The position numbers were made by a program, and so were the translations under genes. This document shows positions 16,613-24,915 of a stretch of DNA of 64,000 nt, piece by piece. The stretch covers positions 124,001 to 188,000 of the forward strand of contig DAJPGJ010000001.1 of the NCBI GenBank assembly GCA_025992705.1, in the 5' to 3' direction. The notes below the pieces were generated by a model. The model did no database searches, was not told the origin of the DNA, and saw only the letters and a list, made by a program, of their open reading frames with translations. Positions within the stretch are counted from its first letter, which is position 1. Every line of letters starts with the position of its first letter. Source of the DNA: Coriobacteriaceae bacterium (GTDB lineage: Bacteria > Actinomycetota > Coriobacteriia > Coriobacteriales > QAMH01).

Positions 16613-16707
16613 TGGCGGAGAGCTGGGGATTCGAACCCCAGATAGGGCTATCTAACCCTATACTCGCTTAGCAGGCGAGCGCCTTCAGCCAACTCGGCCA
16701 GCTCTCC
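16613..16707 (-). tRNA. tRNA-Ser (GCT anticodon)
   Basis: The minus strand gives a class II tRNA with acceptor GGAGAGC/GCTCTCC, anticodon stem CTCGC/GCGAG around CTGCTAA, a long variable arm (TATAGGG..CCCTATC) and T arm GGGGTTCGAATCCCC. The discriminator is G and the CCA end is encoded. Confidence 0.95.
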
Positions 16708-16773
16708 GTGCCAATTCGACGCAAATCGGAATGATAGCACAAACGTTACGAGGTGATACACGCCGCATTCGGA

Positions 16774-17166
16774 CTAGTCGAGCGGATTGCCCGGATGAGC
16801 GGCTGCCTGCATGCGAACCCACGCAACGCGCTTGGCATCGGGGTCATCGAGGCAATCCGCGAATCCTGGCACGGCAACCAGTCGATAGCCTGTGACATGC
16901 ACGGGGACATCTGCGGCAAAGGCCTGCTCATCTAGATCGAAAGCCCCGCGCAAGGCGTCAATCGAAGCGTCATCGATTGCGATGAGCGACCAGGGGTCGG
17001 CCTCGAAGACGAAGCGCTTGAGATCGCCGGTCTCCGAGAGCTGCACGATGGCGCAGCCGTCCGCATAGCCGAGCGCCTGCGCGGCGGATTGCAGGGCAGA
17101 AGCCACCCGCACGTCGAGAGGCGCATGCGCGAGCACGACGAGCGTGGTGTCTTGAGCCTGCGTCAT
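16774..17166 (-). CDS. Hypothetical cytosolic protein, 130 residues
   Basis: The product starts MTQAQDTTLVVLAHAPLD and alternates predicted strands and helices, as in a small alpha/beta domain, with one Cys in each half. There is no signal peptide or membrane helix. No Shine-Dalgarno site is clear, but its ATG lies seven bases past the stop of the upstream 83-residue gene, so it may be translated by coupling. I recognise no family and no active-site motif. Confidence 0.65.
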   Translation of the reverse strand: MTQAQDTTLVVLAHAPLDVRVASALQSAAQALGYADGCAIVQLSETGDLKRFVFEADPWSLIAIDDASIDALRGAFDLDEQAFAADVPVHVTGYRLVAVPGFADCLDDPDAKRVAWVRMQAAAHPGNPLD

Positions 17167-17173
17167 GGAAAGC

Positions 17174-17425
17174 TTAGACAGCGGTAACCGTTACGCCCGT
17201 GTCGGCGTCATCGCGCTCGATGGCATCTTGGGCCTCGGTGAGCATCTCGCGCACGTTATCGAGCTCCATCTGGATCTTCTGAAGCTGCATGGCGGTGCGC
17301 TCCATCTGCCCATCGGATGCGAGATGGTACATGCGATGCGTCCAGCGCCTCGTGAGAGCGACCGTCTCGTCAATCTGATTGACCGTATCCTTGAGCTGCT
17401 GGGTGTTTACGCCATTTGCGCACAT
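17174..17425 (-). CDS. Hypothetical small helical protein
   Basis: I chose the ATG at 17425, which has a perfect GGAGG six bases upstream and gives an 83-residue product (MCANGVNTQQLKDTV...). The longer frame lacks a start signal. The sequence is amphipathic and strongly helical from about residue 8 to 70, with heptad-like spacing of Leu, Ile, Met and Val, so a coiled coil or helical hairpin is likely. It is followed by the 130-residue hypothetical gene. Function unknown. Confidence 0.7.
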   Translation of the reverse strand: MCANGVNTQQLKDTVNQIDETVALTRRWTHRMYHLASDGQMERTAMQLQKIQMELDNVREMLTEAQDAIERDDADTGVTVTAV

Positions 17426-17568
17426 GATTAACCTCCAGTTGAAATTCACACGTATTGCGAAATCATAGCACGTTGCAGTGATGGGAGGAATGCCGCGTGG
17501 CGCGCATGATGGCAACCAGACAAAGGTGCCCCGGCGGGCTTTGTCTGGTTGAATGCAAAAGAGCAGTG

Positions 17569-17596
17569 TTGACATGGTCGGCTGCGGTGGTATTAT
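17569..17596 (+). promoter_or_regulatory. Sigma-70-type promoter of tRNA-Arg
   Basis: TTGACA at 17569-17574 and TATTAT at 17591-17596 are 16 bp apart, and tRNA-Arg starts 14 bp later. This is the clearest consensus promoter in the window. Confidence 0.8.
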
Positions 17597-17610
17597 GTTC
17601 AGGCTTCATC

Positions 17611-17687
17611 GGGGCATTACCTCAGCTGGATAGAGGGACTGACTACGAATCAGTACGTCAGGGGTTCGAATCCCTTATGCCCCACCA
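17611..17687 (+). tRNA. tRNA-Arg (ACG anticodon)
   Basis: The 77-nt gene has acceptor GGGGCAT/ATGCCCC, anticodon stem CTGAC.. with loop CTACGAA (ACG), T arm GGGGTTCGAATCCC and encoded CCA. The first anticodon A is expected to be edited to inosine. Confidence 0.95.
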
Positions 17688-17695
17688 TAAAGAAT

Positions 17696-17727
17696 CGGGC
17701 CGGCATCACGCCGGCCCGTTTTGTTTT
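17696..17727 (+). terminator. Rho-independent terminator of tRNA-Arg
   Basis: CGGGCCGGC and GCCGGCCCG form a 9-bp perfect stem with a 5-nt loop, followed by TTTTGTTTT, eight bases after the tRNA end. Confidence 0.9.
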
Positions 17728-17737
17728 GCTTGACGAA

Positions 17738-17770
17738 ACGGGGTGGTCACTCAGAGAGCAGCCACCCCGT
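17738..17770 (-). terminator. Terminator of the cyclophilin/DUF5648 operon
   Basis: ACGGGGTGG and CCACCCCGT form a 9-bp stem 13 bp past the stop of the cyclophilin gene. On the minus strand it is followed by TTTCGTC. It closes the three-gene unit 22235-17783. Confidence 0.75.
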
Positions 17771-17782
17771 TCTCGCTCCTGC

Positions 17783-18823
17783 TTAGAGCAGTCCCGTCGT
17801 GATCTTCTCGATGACGGGGCGCTTATCCCTGTCAATCATTCCATTGCCAGGATCGTCACCAGGCTTGCCAATCTCGTCGCAGATCTTGTCCACGATCTCG
17901 ATACCGTCGATGACATGACCAAACGCAGCATAGTGACCGTCCAGATCGGTCACATCCTTGTGGCAGATGAAGAACTGCGAGCTGCCGGAGTTGGGATCGG
18001 TAGAGCGGGCCATCGAAATCGCGCCCCTCGTGTGCGAGACGGGATTATCGAAGCCGTTGTCGGCGAACTCGCCATAGATATTCTCGCCGCTACCGCCGCT
18101 GCCTGTGCCCAGCGGATCGCCGCCCTGCATCATGAAGTCCTTGATGATGCGATGGAAACCGAGCCCATTGTAGAAGCCCTTATTGGCAAGCGTTACGAAG
18201 TTGTCGACCGTCTTGGGAGCAGCGGTGGCATCGAGGGAGACCGTGATGGTGCCCAGGTCCTTCATCTCGATATCAGCGTAATACTCCGTGCCATACCAGC
18301 TCTCGCCTTCGTACTTCCATCCCTTGCTTACCAGAATGTCTCGCTCGCCAGCATCCTTGGTGTAATGGTGGTTATTGGCGAACTCGTTGGGATTGTAGAG
18401 GCGGTACAACACGACGTGCTTCGTGGCGTTGGAGCGCCAGCGCTCGCCCTCGTCAATCCAGCCCAAAGAAACCAGGCTATCGCGCTCGACGGTGCTCATC
18501 GTGTAGTGATGCTCGCCGGCGTTGGGATTGTAGACGCGGTATACCGGCTCGCCCTCGGTGGGGGCAACCCAGCCCCTGCCCTCGTCATCCCAGCCGTTGA
18601 CCACGCAATTGTCGCGCTCGACCTCGCTTGACGTGTAGAAGTGCTCGCCGGAGTTGGGGTTATAGAGACGGAACATGACCTCGGCGCCCGTCTTTCCGTT
18701 AGCCGCATAGGCCTGCTGGGCAGGCTGTGCAGCCAGCGTGACCGCCAGAGCGATCGCGCATGCGCAGAGCACGGCGAGCAGCGCCCTTGCGACTCTCCAG
18801 TGTGTTGACTTCGAAATCTCCAT
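17783..18823 (-). CDS. Exported DUF5648-cyclophilin fusion
   Basis: The 346-residue product has a signal peptide (about residues 1-40, cleavage near AYAANG), a three-part DUF5648 module (about 50-178) and a cyclophilin peptidyl-prolyl isomerase domain (about 183-345). The cyclophilin core is intact: FHRII, FMMQGGD, GSSQFFI and HYAAFGHVI. DUF5648 is N-terminal here, whereas in most neighbours it ends the protein. The ATG at 18823 has GGAGG five bases upstream. It is the last gene of a unit with the LRR and CAP-like genes upstream, 46 bp away. A role in folding exported DUF5648 proteins outside the membrane is a natural guess, not shown. Confidence 0.92.
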   Translation of the reverse strand: MEISKSTHWRVARALLAVLCACAIALAVTLAAQPAQQAYAANGKTGAEVMFRLYNPNSGEHFYTSSEVERDNCVVNGWDDEGRGWVAPTEGEPVYRVYNPNAGEHHYTMSTVERDSLVSLGWIDEGERWRSNATKHVVLYRLYNPNEFANNHHYTKDAGERDILVSKGWKYEGESWYGTEYYADIEMKDLGTITVSLDATAAPKTVDNFVTLANKGFYNGLGFHRIIKDFMMQGGDPLGTGSGGSGENIYGEFADNGFDNPVSHTRGAISMARSTDPNSGSSQFFICHKDVTDLDGHYAAFGHVIDGIEIVDKICDEIGKPGDDPGNGMIDRDKRPVIEKITTGLL

Positions 18824-18869
18824 GGATTCCTCCTTCATGCGCTAGGCGCTTTTTCTTCCAGGACGCGCT

Positions 18870-20468
18870 TTAGCGTCCCTCGATCCCATACCAACCTATG
18901 CCCTCGTCGTTCCAACCAATGCTAACAAGATGGTTATGCTCGACTTCGCTGGACGTGTAGTTATGATTGTTCGCGTACTCGTTGGGGTTGTACTCGCGCA
19001 TGAGCGGCGTATATCCGCCCGAATACCACCTCACGCCTTCGTCAATCCAACCCAGACTCGTGAGATTGCTCTTCTCGACGGTGCTCATCGTGTAGTGATG
19101 CTCACCGGGCAGGTTGGGATTGTAGAGACGGTAGACCGGCTGACCCTCGGACGGGGCAATCCAGCCGATGCCCTCGTCATTCCAGCCGTTGACCACGCAA
19201 TTGTCGCGCTCGACCTCGCTCGACGTGTAGAAGTGCTCGCCGGAGTTGGGGTTGTAGAGACGGAACATCGTGACGCGCTCGCCTTGAGGCTCCGTCGGCC
19301 TGGGCTTCTCGGGGTCATCGGGAATGTACCTGCTGTAGCTATCAGCCGCGTTATTGCGATCGGCGGCGATCTGAGCGGCCGTGAAGGTCTTATCCAAGGC
19401 CTCCGAGTGCCATTCGCCTTCGGGCAGCGTCGTGAGCACCTCGTTTCTCGCGCCCTTGAAGCTGAAGCCGGTGCCAAGCTTCACCTCGGCAAGGTCGTCG
19501 CAGCCGCCGAACATCTTGTAAGGGCCGAGCTCCATCCTCGTCACCTTGGAGGTATCGAAGCTCGAGAGATCCAGCGAGCGGAGCGCCTTGCAGCCGTAGA
19601 ACATGCCCTCCATGCTGATGACGTCGGAGGTGTCGAACTTGGAGACATCGAGCGAGCCGATGGAGGAGCAGCCGGAGAACATGTTACCCATGACCGCGAC
19701 GCGCGAGGTATCGAAGTTCGAAACGTTTAGAGATCCGAGCGAGGCGCACCCGGAGAACATGCTATCCATGTGCGTCACGCGCGAGGTATCGAACCTGGAG
19801 ACGTCGAGAGACGACAGGCGCGGACAACTCGCGAACATGCCCGTCATGACCTCGACTTTTGAGGTGTCGAAGCCCGATACGTTCAGCGTGCTCAGCTCCG
19901 TACACGACTCGAACATGGCCTGCATCTTGACGACCTTCGATGTGTTGAACCCAGAGACGTCAAGCGAGGTGAGGGCCGAGCAGCCCTTGAACATCATGGT
20001 CATGTCCTCGACATTGGCCGTGGAAAGCCTTGTCGCATCAATGGTCGCGAGACGAGTGCACCCGAGGAACATGCTCTCCATGTTGGTGGTACGGGCGGTA
20101 TCCAGACCAGCCAGATCGATGGACGTGATGAACGCACAGTCGGCGAACATGCCGCTCAGGTTCTCGTTTGCCTTGACGCCGGGCTTGATGATCACGGCCT
20201 TGATGGCGCTGCGATGGGCAAGCCACGGAGCGCTGTTGTCTGTATGGTATTCGAGATTGGCGAGCATTCCGCTTGAGCCGTTGGTAGGGGCGATGGTGAG
20301 GGTGCCTGCGCCATCGATCGTCCAAGTGCACTCGCCACTCGTGCTGCTTGCCGGGTTATCCGCATGGGCGGAGAACGCCGTGACGGGCACGAGGGCCAGC
20401 GCCAGCGCCAGCGCACAAAGAGCTGCGATAACGCCTTTCAGCGGCATGACTTGCGTCTTGGTATTCAT
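18870..20468 (-). CDS. Exported BspA-type leucine-rich repeat protein with DUF5648
   Basis: The 532-residue product has a signal peptide (1 to about 36), an N-terminal cap with CTWTIDGAGTLTIAP, about ten DUF285/BspA-type leucine-rich repeats (about 107-335; units such as MFSGCSSIGSLDVSKFDTS), a TFTAAQIAADRNNAADSYSR linker and a C-terminal DUF5648 (400-530). The ATG at 20468 has GGAGG six bases upstream. It lies 24 bp after the CAP-like gene and before the cyclophilin gene, in one unit. BspA-type repeats in other bacteria bind host proteins or cells; that is not evidence for this protein. Confidence 0.9.
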   Translation of the reverse strand: MNTKTQVMPLKGVIAALCALALALALVPVTAFSAHADNPASSTSGECTWTIDGAGTLTIAPTNGSSGMLANLEYHTDNSAPWLAHRSAIKAVIIKPGVKANENLSGMFADCAFITSIDLAGLDTARTTNMESMFLGCTRLATIDATRLSTANVEDMTMMFKGCSALTSLDVSGFNTSKVVKMQAMFESCTELSTLNVSGFDTSKVEVMTGMFASCPRLSSLDVSRFDTSRVTHMDSMFSGCASLGSLNVSNFDTSRVAVMGNMFSGCSSIGSLDVSKFDTSDVISMEGMFYGCKALRSLDLSSFDTSKVTRMELGPYKMFGGCDDLAEVKLGTGFSFKGARNEVLTTLPEGEWHSEALDKTFTAAQIAADRNNAADSYSRYIPDDPEKPRPTEPQGERVTMFRLYNPNSGEHFYTSSEVERDNCVVNGWNDEGIGWIAPSEGQPVYRLYNPNLPGEHHYTMSTVEKSNLTSLGWIDEGVRWYSGGYTPLMREYNPNEYANNHNYTSSEVEHNHLVSIGWNDEGIGWYGIEGR

Positions 20469-20492
20469 GCTCTATCCTCCTTGGATCTCGGG

Positions 20493-22235
20493 CTACTCGA
20501 TGCCGTACCAGCCGATGCCCTCGTCGTTCCAGCCAGCGGCGAGCACGTTGTCTCGCTCGTATTCGCTGGTCGTGTAGTTATGGTTGTTGGCGTAGGCATT
20601 AGGGTTGTACTGGCGGTATAACGGCGTGCGTCCGCCGGAATACCAGCCGATACCCTCATCGTTCCAGCCGACGCTGATGAGATGGTCGCGCTCGTAGGCC
20701 GACAGCGTGTAGTGATGCTCGCCAGCATAGGAGTTGTAGAGGCGATAGACGGGGTCGCCATCGGAAGGCGCAATCCAGCCAACATCCTCGTTGTTCCAAC
20801 CGATGTTGATGAGATAGGCGCGCTCGTACTCGCTCGCGGTGTAGAAATGCTCGCCGCTGTTGGGATTGTAAAGGCGATACATGACGACGGGCGTGCCGAT
20901 GGGATCCGAGGGCTGCGGATCACTCGGTTTAGTGGCCGAAGGCGGCACGATCTTGAACGTGGTCGTCAGCGTACCCGTATAGGTCCCGATACCGGTAACC
21001 TTGACCGTGGCTGTTCCCTCGTTGACGTTGTTGCTGTAGGCGACCTCGTAATCCCTGTCTTGGGTGAGTAGGCGGTCATAGTATTTGACGCTCGGCTTGG
21101 GCGTGATCTCGGAGCCGGTGTACTCGTATTCGGTCTGAGGCAACGTGACCGAGGTGATCTCGTCGCTCAGGCCGAAGAAGCTCACCTTGTAGCTCACGGG
21201 ATTGGGAATGCCCGTGACGGAAACCTGGTAGAAGTCGTTTTCACCACTGCCCACGCCAACGGAGAGGTCCTTGGGGCGGAAGATAATGCAACCCTTCTGT
21301 CCGTAGTTATCGTTGTTGACGTAAAAGTCGCCATCGGCGCTGCCCTGAGAAAGATTCCAGGTCTTCATGTCGGAATTGCGCGTGACCGTGACCTTCACCT
21401 GGGAGGCGTCAAGATTGGCGCCCGTGGAAAGCGACCAGGCGCTATCGGAGGCGAAGAGCTCCATGGGGGTGTTCTCCGCAGGCCAGGCGACGTTTTTCTG
21501 CGAGGCACGCGTATTGCTGTTGTCAATCGAGTACATGGCGCCCCAGCCTCTGAAGCCACCCTTGCCACCGGAATCCGCCACGGCACCAAAGCCGGTCTTG
21601 CCCATGTAGGGATTCAGCACCCAGCGACGATGACCAAGAACCGAGATGTTGTGCTCGTCAGAGTCGTCGAGCCAGGAAAGGATGGCCGCATTGATGCTGC
21701 CGGTTCCGGACGAGGCATACAGGTTGCTTGCCTGAGCGCCCGCGAGGCCCTTCTCGTACATGTCGCTCGTCATTCCCTCGGGGCGAGTGGGAGTGTGAGT
21801 GAGCTGGCCGTTTGCGGCATCGACGAGCGCGGCCGCCTGGGCGAGCTGCGTGTACTCGTCATCAAGGGTGACGTTGGCATCGAGGCCCGCGACGAAGCGA
21901 ACGAAGTTGAGCGTGGCGAGCGACTGCTCGAGGGACGTCTTGCTCATGGCACCCACGGCATAGGGACTCGTCGCGTTGGGGACCGCCGAAAAGCTCACGC
22001 CCTGGTTCAGGTTGATGCTGTGCTCGCGGTAGTAGTTCTTGATCTCCCGCTCGCTATGGTAGGTGACGTCAAGCTTGCCATCTGCCTGGGCAACGAGAGC
22101 GGAGCCCTCCGCGGCCGCCTCCTGCTGCGTCGGTGCTGCAAAAGCGGCAACGGGCATGAGGCTTGCGGCAAAGGCAAGCGCGCAGAGGCAGGCTATGATC
22201 TTTTTCGAGAACGAAGTCTTTGGTTGTGCGAACAT
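20493..22235 (-). CDS. Exported CAP-superfamily-like protein with Ig-like repeat and DUF5648
   Basis: The 580-residue product has a signal peptide (AFAAP near residue 33), a divergent CAP/SCP-like domain (about 95-345; LNFVRFVAGL, LAQAAALVDAANGQLTHTP, ISVLGHRRWVLNP), one Ig-like repeat (about 365-435; YTGSEITPKPSVKY to GTGTYTGTL-like end) and a C-terminal DUF5648 (about 450-580). CAP family roles range from protease-like to lipid binding. It heads a three-gene unit behind the promoter at 22286-22314. Confidence 0.88.
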   Translation of the reverse strand: MFAQPKTSFSKKIIACLCALAFAASLMPVAAFAAPTQQEAAAEGSALVAQADGKLDVTYHSEREIKNYYREHSINLNQGVSFSAVPNATSPYAVGAMSKTSLEQSLATLNFVRFVAGLDANVTLDDEYTQLAQAAALVDAANGQLTHTPTRPEGMTSDMYEKGLAGAQASNLYASSGTGSINAAILSWLDDSDEHNISVLGHRRWVLNPYMGKTGFGAVADSGGKGGFRGWGAMYSIDNSNTRASQKNVAWPAENTPMELFASDSAWSLSTGANLDASQVKVTVTRNSDMKTWNLSQGSADGDFYVNNDNYGQKGCIIFRPKDLSVGVGSGENDFYQVSVTGIPNPVSYKVSFFGLSDEITSVTLPQTEYEYTGSEITPKPSVKYYDRLLTQDRDYEVAYSNNVNEGTATVKVTGIGTYTGTLTTTFKIVPPSATKPSDPQPSDPIGTPVVMYRLYNPNSGEHFYTASEYERAYLINIGWNNEDVGWIAPSDGDPVYRLYNSYAGEHHYTLSAYERDHLISVGWNDEGIGWYSGGRTPLYRQYNPNAYANNHNYTTSEYERDNVLAAGWNDEGIGWYGIE

Positions 22236-22285
22236 CTCAGGTTCCTTTCAAGCCGGCACGGGAGCCTGTTACGATTCTTTGGAGC

Positions 22286-22314
22286 ATTGTACGGACTGCC
22301 GCGGTCCTCTCCAA
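22286..22314 (-). promoter_or_regulatory. Candidate promoter for the 22235-17783 unit
   Basis: On the minus strand TTGGAG (22309-22314) and TACAAT (22286-22291) are 17 bp apart, and the CAP-like start codon is about 50 bp downstream. The block GTCCGTACAAT recurs upstream of the LRR gene at 51551. Confidence 0.5.
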
Positions 22315-22404
22315 GATAACTCGCCGAAATGACAAGTAAATCGGGGTGCGGTACGCAATCGTTTCCGGCACTTCACAAGCCCTCGACAATTGAGAATGCC
22401 AGCG

Positions 22405-22496
22405 GCACCATTGTCATTCCGACCGGAGGCGCCGCAAGGCTCCCCTGTCATTCCGACCGGAGGCGCGAAGCGCCGGAGTGGAGAAATCTCGCCCTT
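22405..22496. repeat. Family C palindromic repeat, two half units
   Basis: TGTCATTCCGACCGGAGGCGC appears twice (at about 22409 and 22447), the second followed by CGGAGTGGAGAAATCTCGCC. This word set, GTCATTTCGACCGGAGGCGC plus GGAGTGGAGAAATCTC and its complement GAGATTTCTCGACTCCGC, defines the most frequent intergenic repeat of the window. Confidence 0.8.
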
Positions 22497-22505
22497 CGTT
22501 CGAAC

Positions 22506-24845
22506 TTACTTCACGCCGTACCAGCCGAAGTCCTCGTAGCGCCAGCCGATGGAGACCAGGTGGTCGCGCTCGACCTCGCTCGTGGTGTAGTGGTGGCTTC
22601 CGGAGTTGTTGGTCGGCGCGTTGGGGTCGACGTTGGGGTTGAACAGGCGGTGAAGCCCGACGGCCTCGTTGTCGTCGGAGTACCAGCCGATGCCCTCGTC
22701 GCTCCAGCCCACGGATATGAGGTGGTCTCGCTCGACGACGGAGGTGGTGTAGTGGTGGTCGGTGCCCGAGTACAGGCGGTAGACCGGCGTAGCGCTCGTC
22801 ACCGGCGCGGTCCACGCCTCGCCCTCGTACTGCCATCCCACGGCCACGATGGATTCCACCTCGGCGTAGTGCGCCGTGTAGAAGTGCTCGCCGGAGTTGG
22901 GGTTGTAGGCGCGGTACATCACCTGGGTGGCCACGGGGTTCGAAGGATCGCTTGATGCTTCGGGGACGATCTCGAACTCTGCCTCCAGCGTACCGGTAAA
23001 GTTCTTGCATCCGGTTATGACCAGGTGTTTCGTGCCGACACTGGTGCAGTCATTAGGATACGAGACGGTGTAGTCGGTCCACTCCTCGAGCACCTTGCCA
23101 GCACCCATCACGGTTAGCTTGGGCTCCTGCCAAAAGCCGGTATAGGTAAGGCGCGTCTCGCTGAGGCTCACGGAGCTGAGCTGGGCGGGAGTGATGGTAT
23201 AGGCGACGGGTTTGGTGCCCGAATAGTTGCCCTCTCCGTATACGTGCAGGACCTTGGTCCCGACATTGACATTATCCGTCACGGGATAGACATAGTAGTC
23301 CGGGCCGTCCTGGAGCGTCTTGCCGCCAAGATTCACGGTCACGGCCGGCGTTTTCTCCGTGCCGTCATAGATGTACTGCGCCGGATTCGCTGTCACGCTT
23401 GCATCGGTAATCGAGGCGCGCTCGATCGTGAAGTAGGCGTACTTGCGTCCCGTATAGCTTCCCATGCCCTCGATGATCACGGTCGCCCTCTCGGTAGCGT
23501 CGATGTTGCTTGCGTAGCTGAGCGAATAATCAACGCCCTTGACAAGGCGCTTGCCATCGATCGTCACGGCAGGATCCGGTTTTATCCCGGCTCCCGTATA
23601 GGTGACACTTGGAATGGGGGCGACGACCGCATCGCTCAACGATGTCGTATCCTGATTTGCCGCTGCTTGCGGAGTTGCGGCGAAAGCGGCTGCTGCAGCG
23701 GTCGTATTCGCCTTCCAACGGGCGTAAAGGGTGATGGTGCTTCCGCCGAGCCCGAGGTTACTCACCTGCTCGCCATCAGAGAAGCGCTTGGCGCCACCCT
23801 GCTCCGTCGCCCAACCGTCGAACGTGTACCCGCTGCGGCTGTAGAGATTGCGGGGTAGGCTATAGGTGGTGTCGCGGTAGTAGGAAATCGGCGACATGGT
23901 ACCCGACCCGCCGGTGGCATCGAACTGCACGCGATACGTGGGCTTCTCATCAGGATCGGTGACCTTGAGCTTCCAGCCGGCAAAGAGCTTCACGTCACTA
24001 TCGACCGGTGTCGAAGACGTGTATTGGTTGCCTCCATGGGGCGAGGTGAACCAGCCGGTGAAGTCATAGCCATCACGAGTCACCATTGGCCCATCGCCAA
24101 GAGCACTTCCCTTCTTCACGGAGCGCTGCACCGCGCCGGTCATGGTGCCACCGTTGCCGTCAAAGGTAACGACATATATCGTCGCGGAATCGTCGGAGTC
24201 GGTGCCCGACTCTCCCGAGCCTCCGGGGTTGTTGGAGTCGCCGGGACCGTTTGAGCCGTTGGAGCCGTTGCCAGAGTTACCGGAATCGTTCCCAGCATCC
24301 CCGGAGTTGGAGTTCACGCCGTACCAGCCGATGCCCTCGTCCTGCCAGCCGAGAGAGAGGAGCGTCTGGAACTCGCCCCAATCGGTGGTGTAGTGGTGGT
24401 TGTTGGCATAGGCGTTAGGATTGTAGGCGCGGTACAGGGGCACGGCCTTATCGGGATCGGAAAGCCAGCCTCCCTCCTCCCAGGTCCAACCGGCACCCAC
24501 GAGCATGTCACGCTCGTCGGGCGAGGTCGTGTAATGATGCTCGCCAGCGAAGGAGTTGTAGAGGCGGTAAACCTGGATGCCCCGGATGGGGGCCGTCCAG
24601 CCGGTGCCCTCGTCGTCCCAACCAGCGGCGATGACGTTGTCGCGCTCGACAGTCGAGGACGTGTAGAAGTGCTCGCCGCTATTGGGGTTATAGAGGCGGT
24701 ACATGACCTCGGTTTGATCATCAGATACCTGGGCAATCAGCGACGCGTCGGCGTCAGACTGAGCCACGGGCGCGGCAAACGCCGCCGCGGGCAACATGGC
24801 GAGCGCCAGCGCTGCGCTGAAGAAAACGGATAGTGCCTTTCTCAT
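22506..24845 (-). CDS. Exported protein: DUF5648, InlB-type repeats, Ig-like repeats, second DUF5648
   Basis: From the ATG at 24845 (MRKALSVFF; AAGGGAA seven bases upstream) the product is 779 residues. Order: signal peptide to about 28, DUF5648 (46-175), Ser/Gly/Asn linker, two InlB/Listeria-Bacteroides-type repeats (about 220-380; VTFDGNGGTM and GYDFTGWFTSP), three Ig-like repeats (about 415-640) and a second DUF5648 (about 650-779). It is the only protein here with DUF5648 at both ends. The second copy is the variant with SGTDHHYTTS and a longer third part (PNVDPNAPTNNSGSHHY). It may be co-transcribed with the CAP gene 70 bp upstream. Confidence 0.9.
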   Translation of the reverse strand: MRKALSVFFSAALALAMLPAAAFAAPVAQSDADASLIAQVSDDQTEVMYRLYNPNSGEHFYTSSTVERDNVIAAGWDDEGTGWTAPIRGIQVYRLYNSFAGEHHYTTSPDERDMLVGAGWTWEEGGWLSDPDKAVPLYRAYNPNAYANNHHYTTDWGEFQTLLSLGWQDEGIGWYGVNSNSGDAGNDSGNSGNGSNGSNGPGDSNNPGGSGESGTDSDDSATIYVVTFDGNGGTMTGAVQRSVKKGSALGDGPMVTRDGYDFTGWFTSPHGGNQYTSSTPVDSDVKLFAGWKLKVTDPDEKPTYRVQFDATGGSGTMSPISYYRDTTYSLPRNLYSRSGYTFDGWATEQGGAKRFSDGEQVSNLGLGGSTITLYARWKANTTAAAAAFAATPQAAANQDTTSLSDAVVAPIPSVTYTGAGIKPDPAVTIDGKRLVKGVDYSLSYASNIDATERATVIIEGMGSYTGRKYAYFTIERASITDASVTANPAQYIYDGTEKTPAVTVNLGGKTLQDGPDYYVYPVTDNVNVGTKVLHVYGEGNYSGTKPVAYTITPAQLSSVSLSETRLTYTGFWQEPKLTVMGAGKVLEEWTDYTVSYPNDCTSVGTKHLVITGCKNFTGTLEAEFEIVPEASSDPSNPVATQVMYRAYNPNSGEHFYTAHYAEVESIVAVGWQYEGEAWTAPVTSATPVYRLYSGTDHHYTTSVVERDHLISVGWSDEGIGWYSDDNEAVGLHRLFNPNVDPNAPTNNSGSHHYTTSEVERDHLVSIGWRYEDFGWYGVK

Positions 24846-24870
24846 GGAGTGCTTCCCTTCGTTCGGGGCC

Positions 24871-24905
24871 AAGTGGGACAAATGGACAGGTCATTTGTCC
24901 CACTT
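24871..24905. repeat. Palindromic repeat, family D, copy 1
   Basis: AAGTGGGACAAATG and CATTTGTCCCACTT are perfect 14-bp arms around GACAGGT. The same words appear at 30588-30613. It lies between two DUF5648 genes. Confidence 0.85.
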
Positions 24906-24915
24906 GCGCTGTCGG

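Noticed and set aside
16422..16655. A 77-codon frame over the leader and tRNA-Ser
   Set aside because: Its C-terminal part, GELGIRTPDRA, is the translation of a tRNA T arm. No ribosome site.
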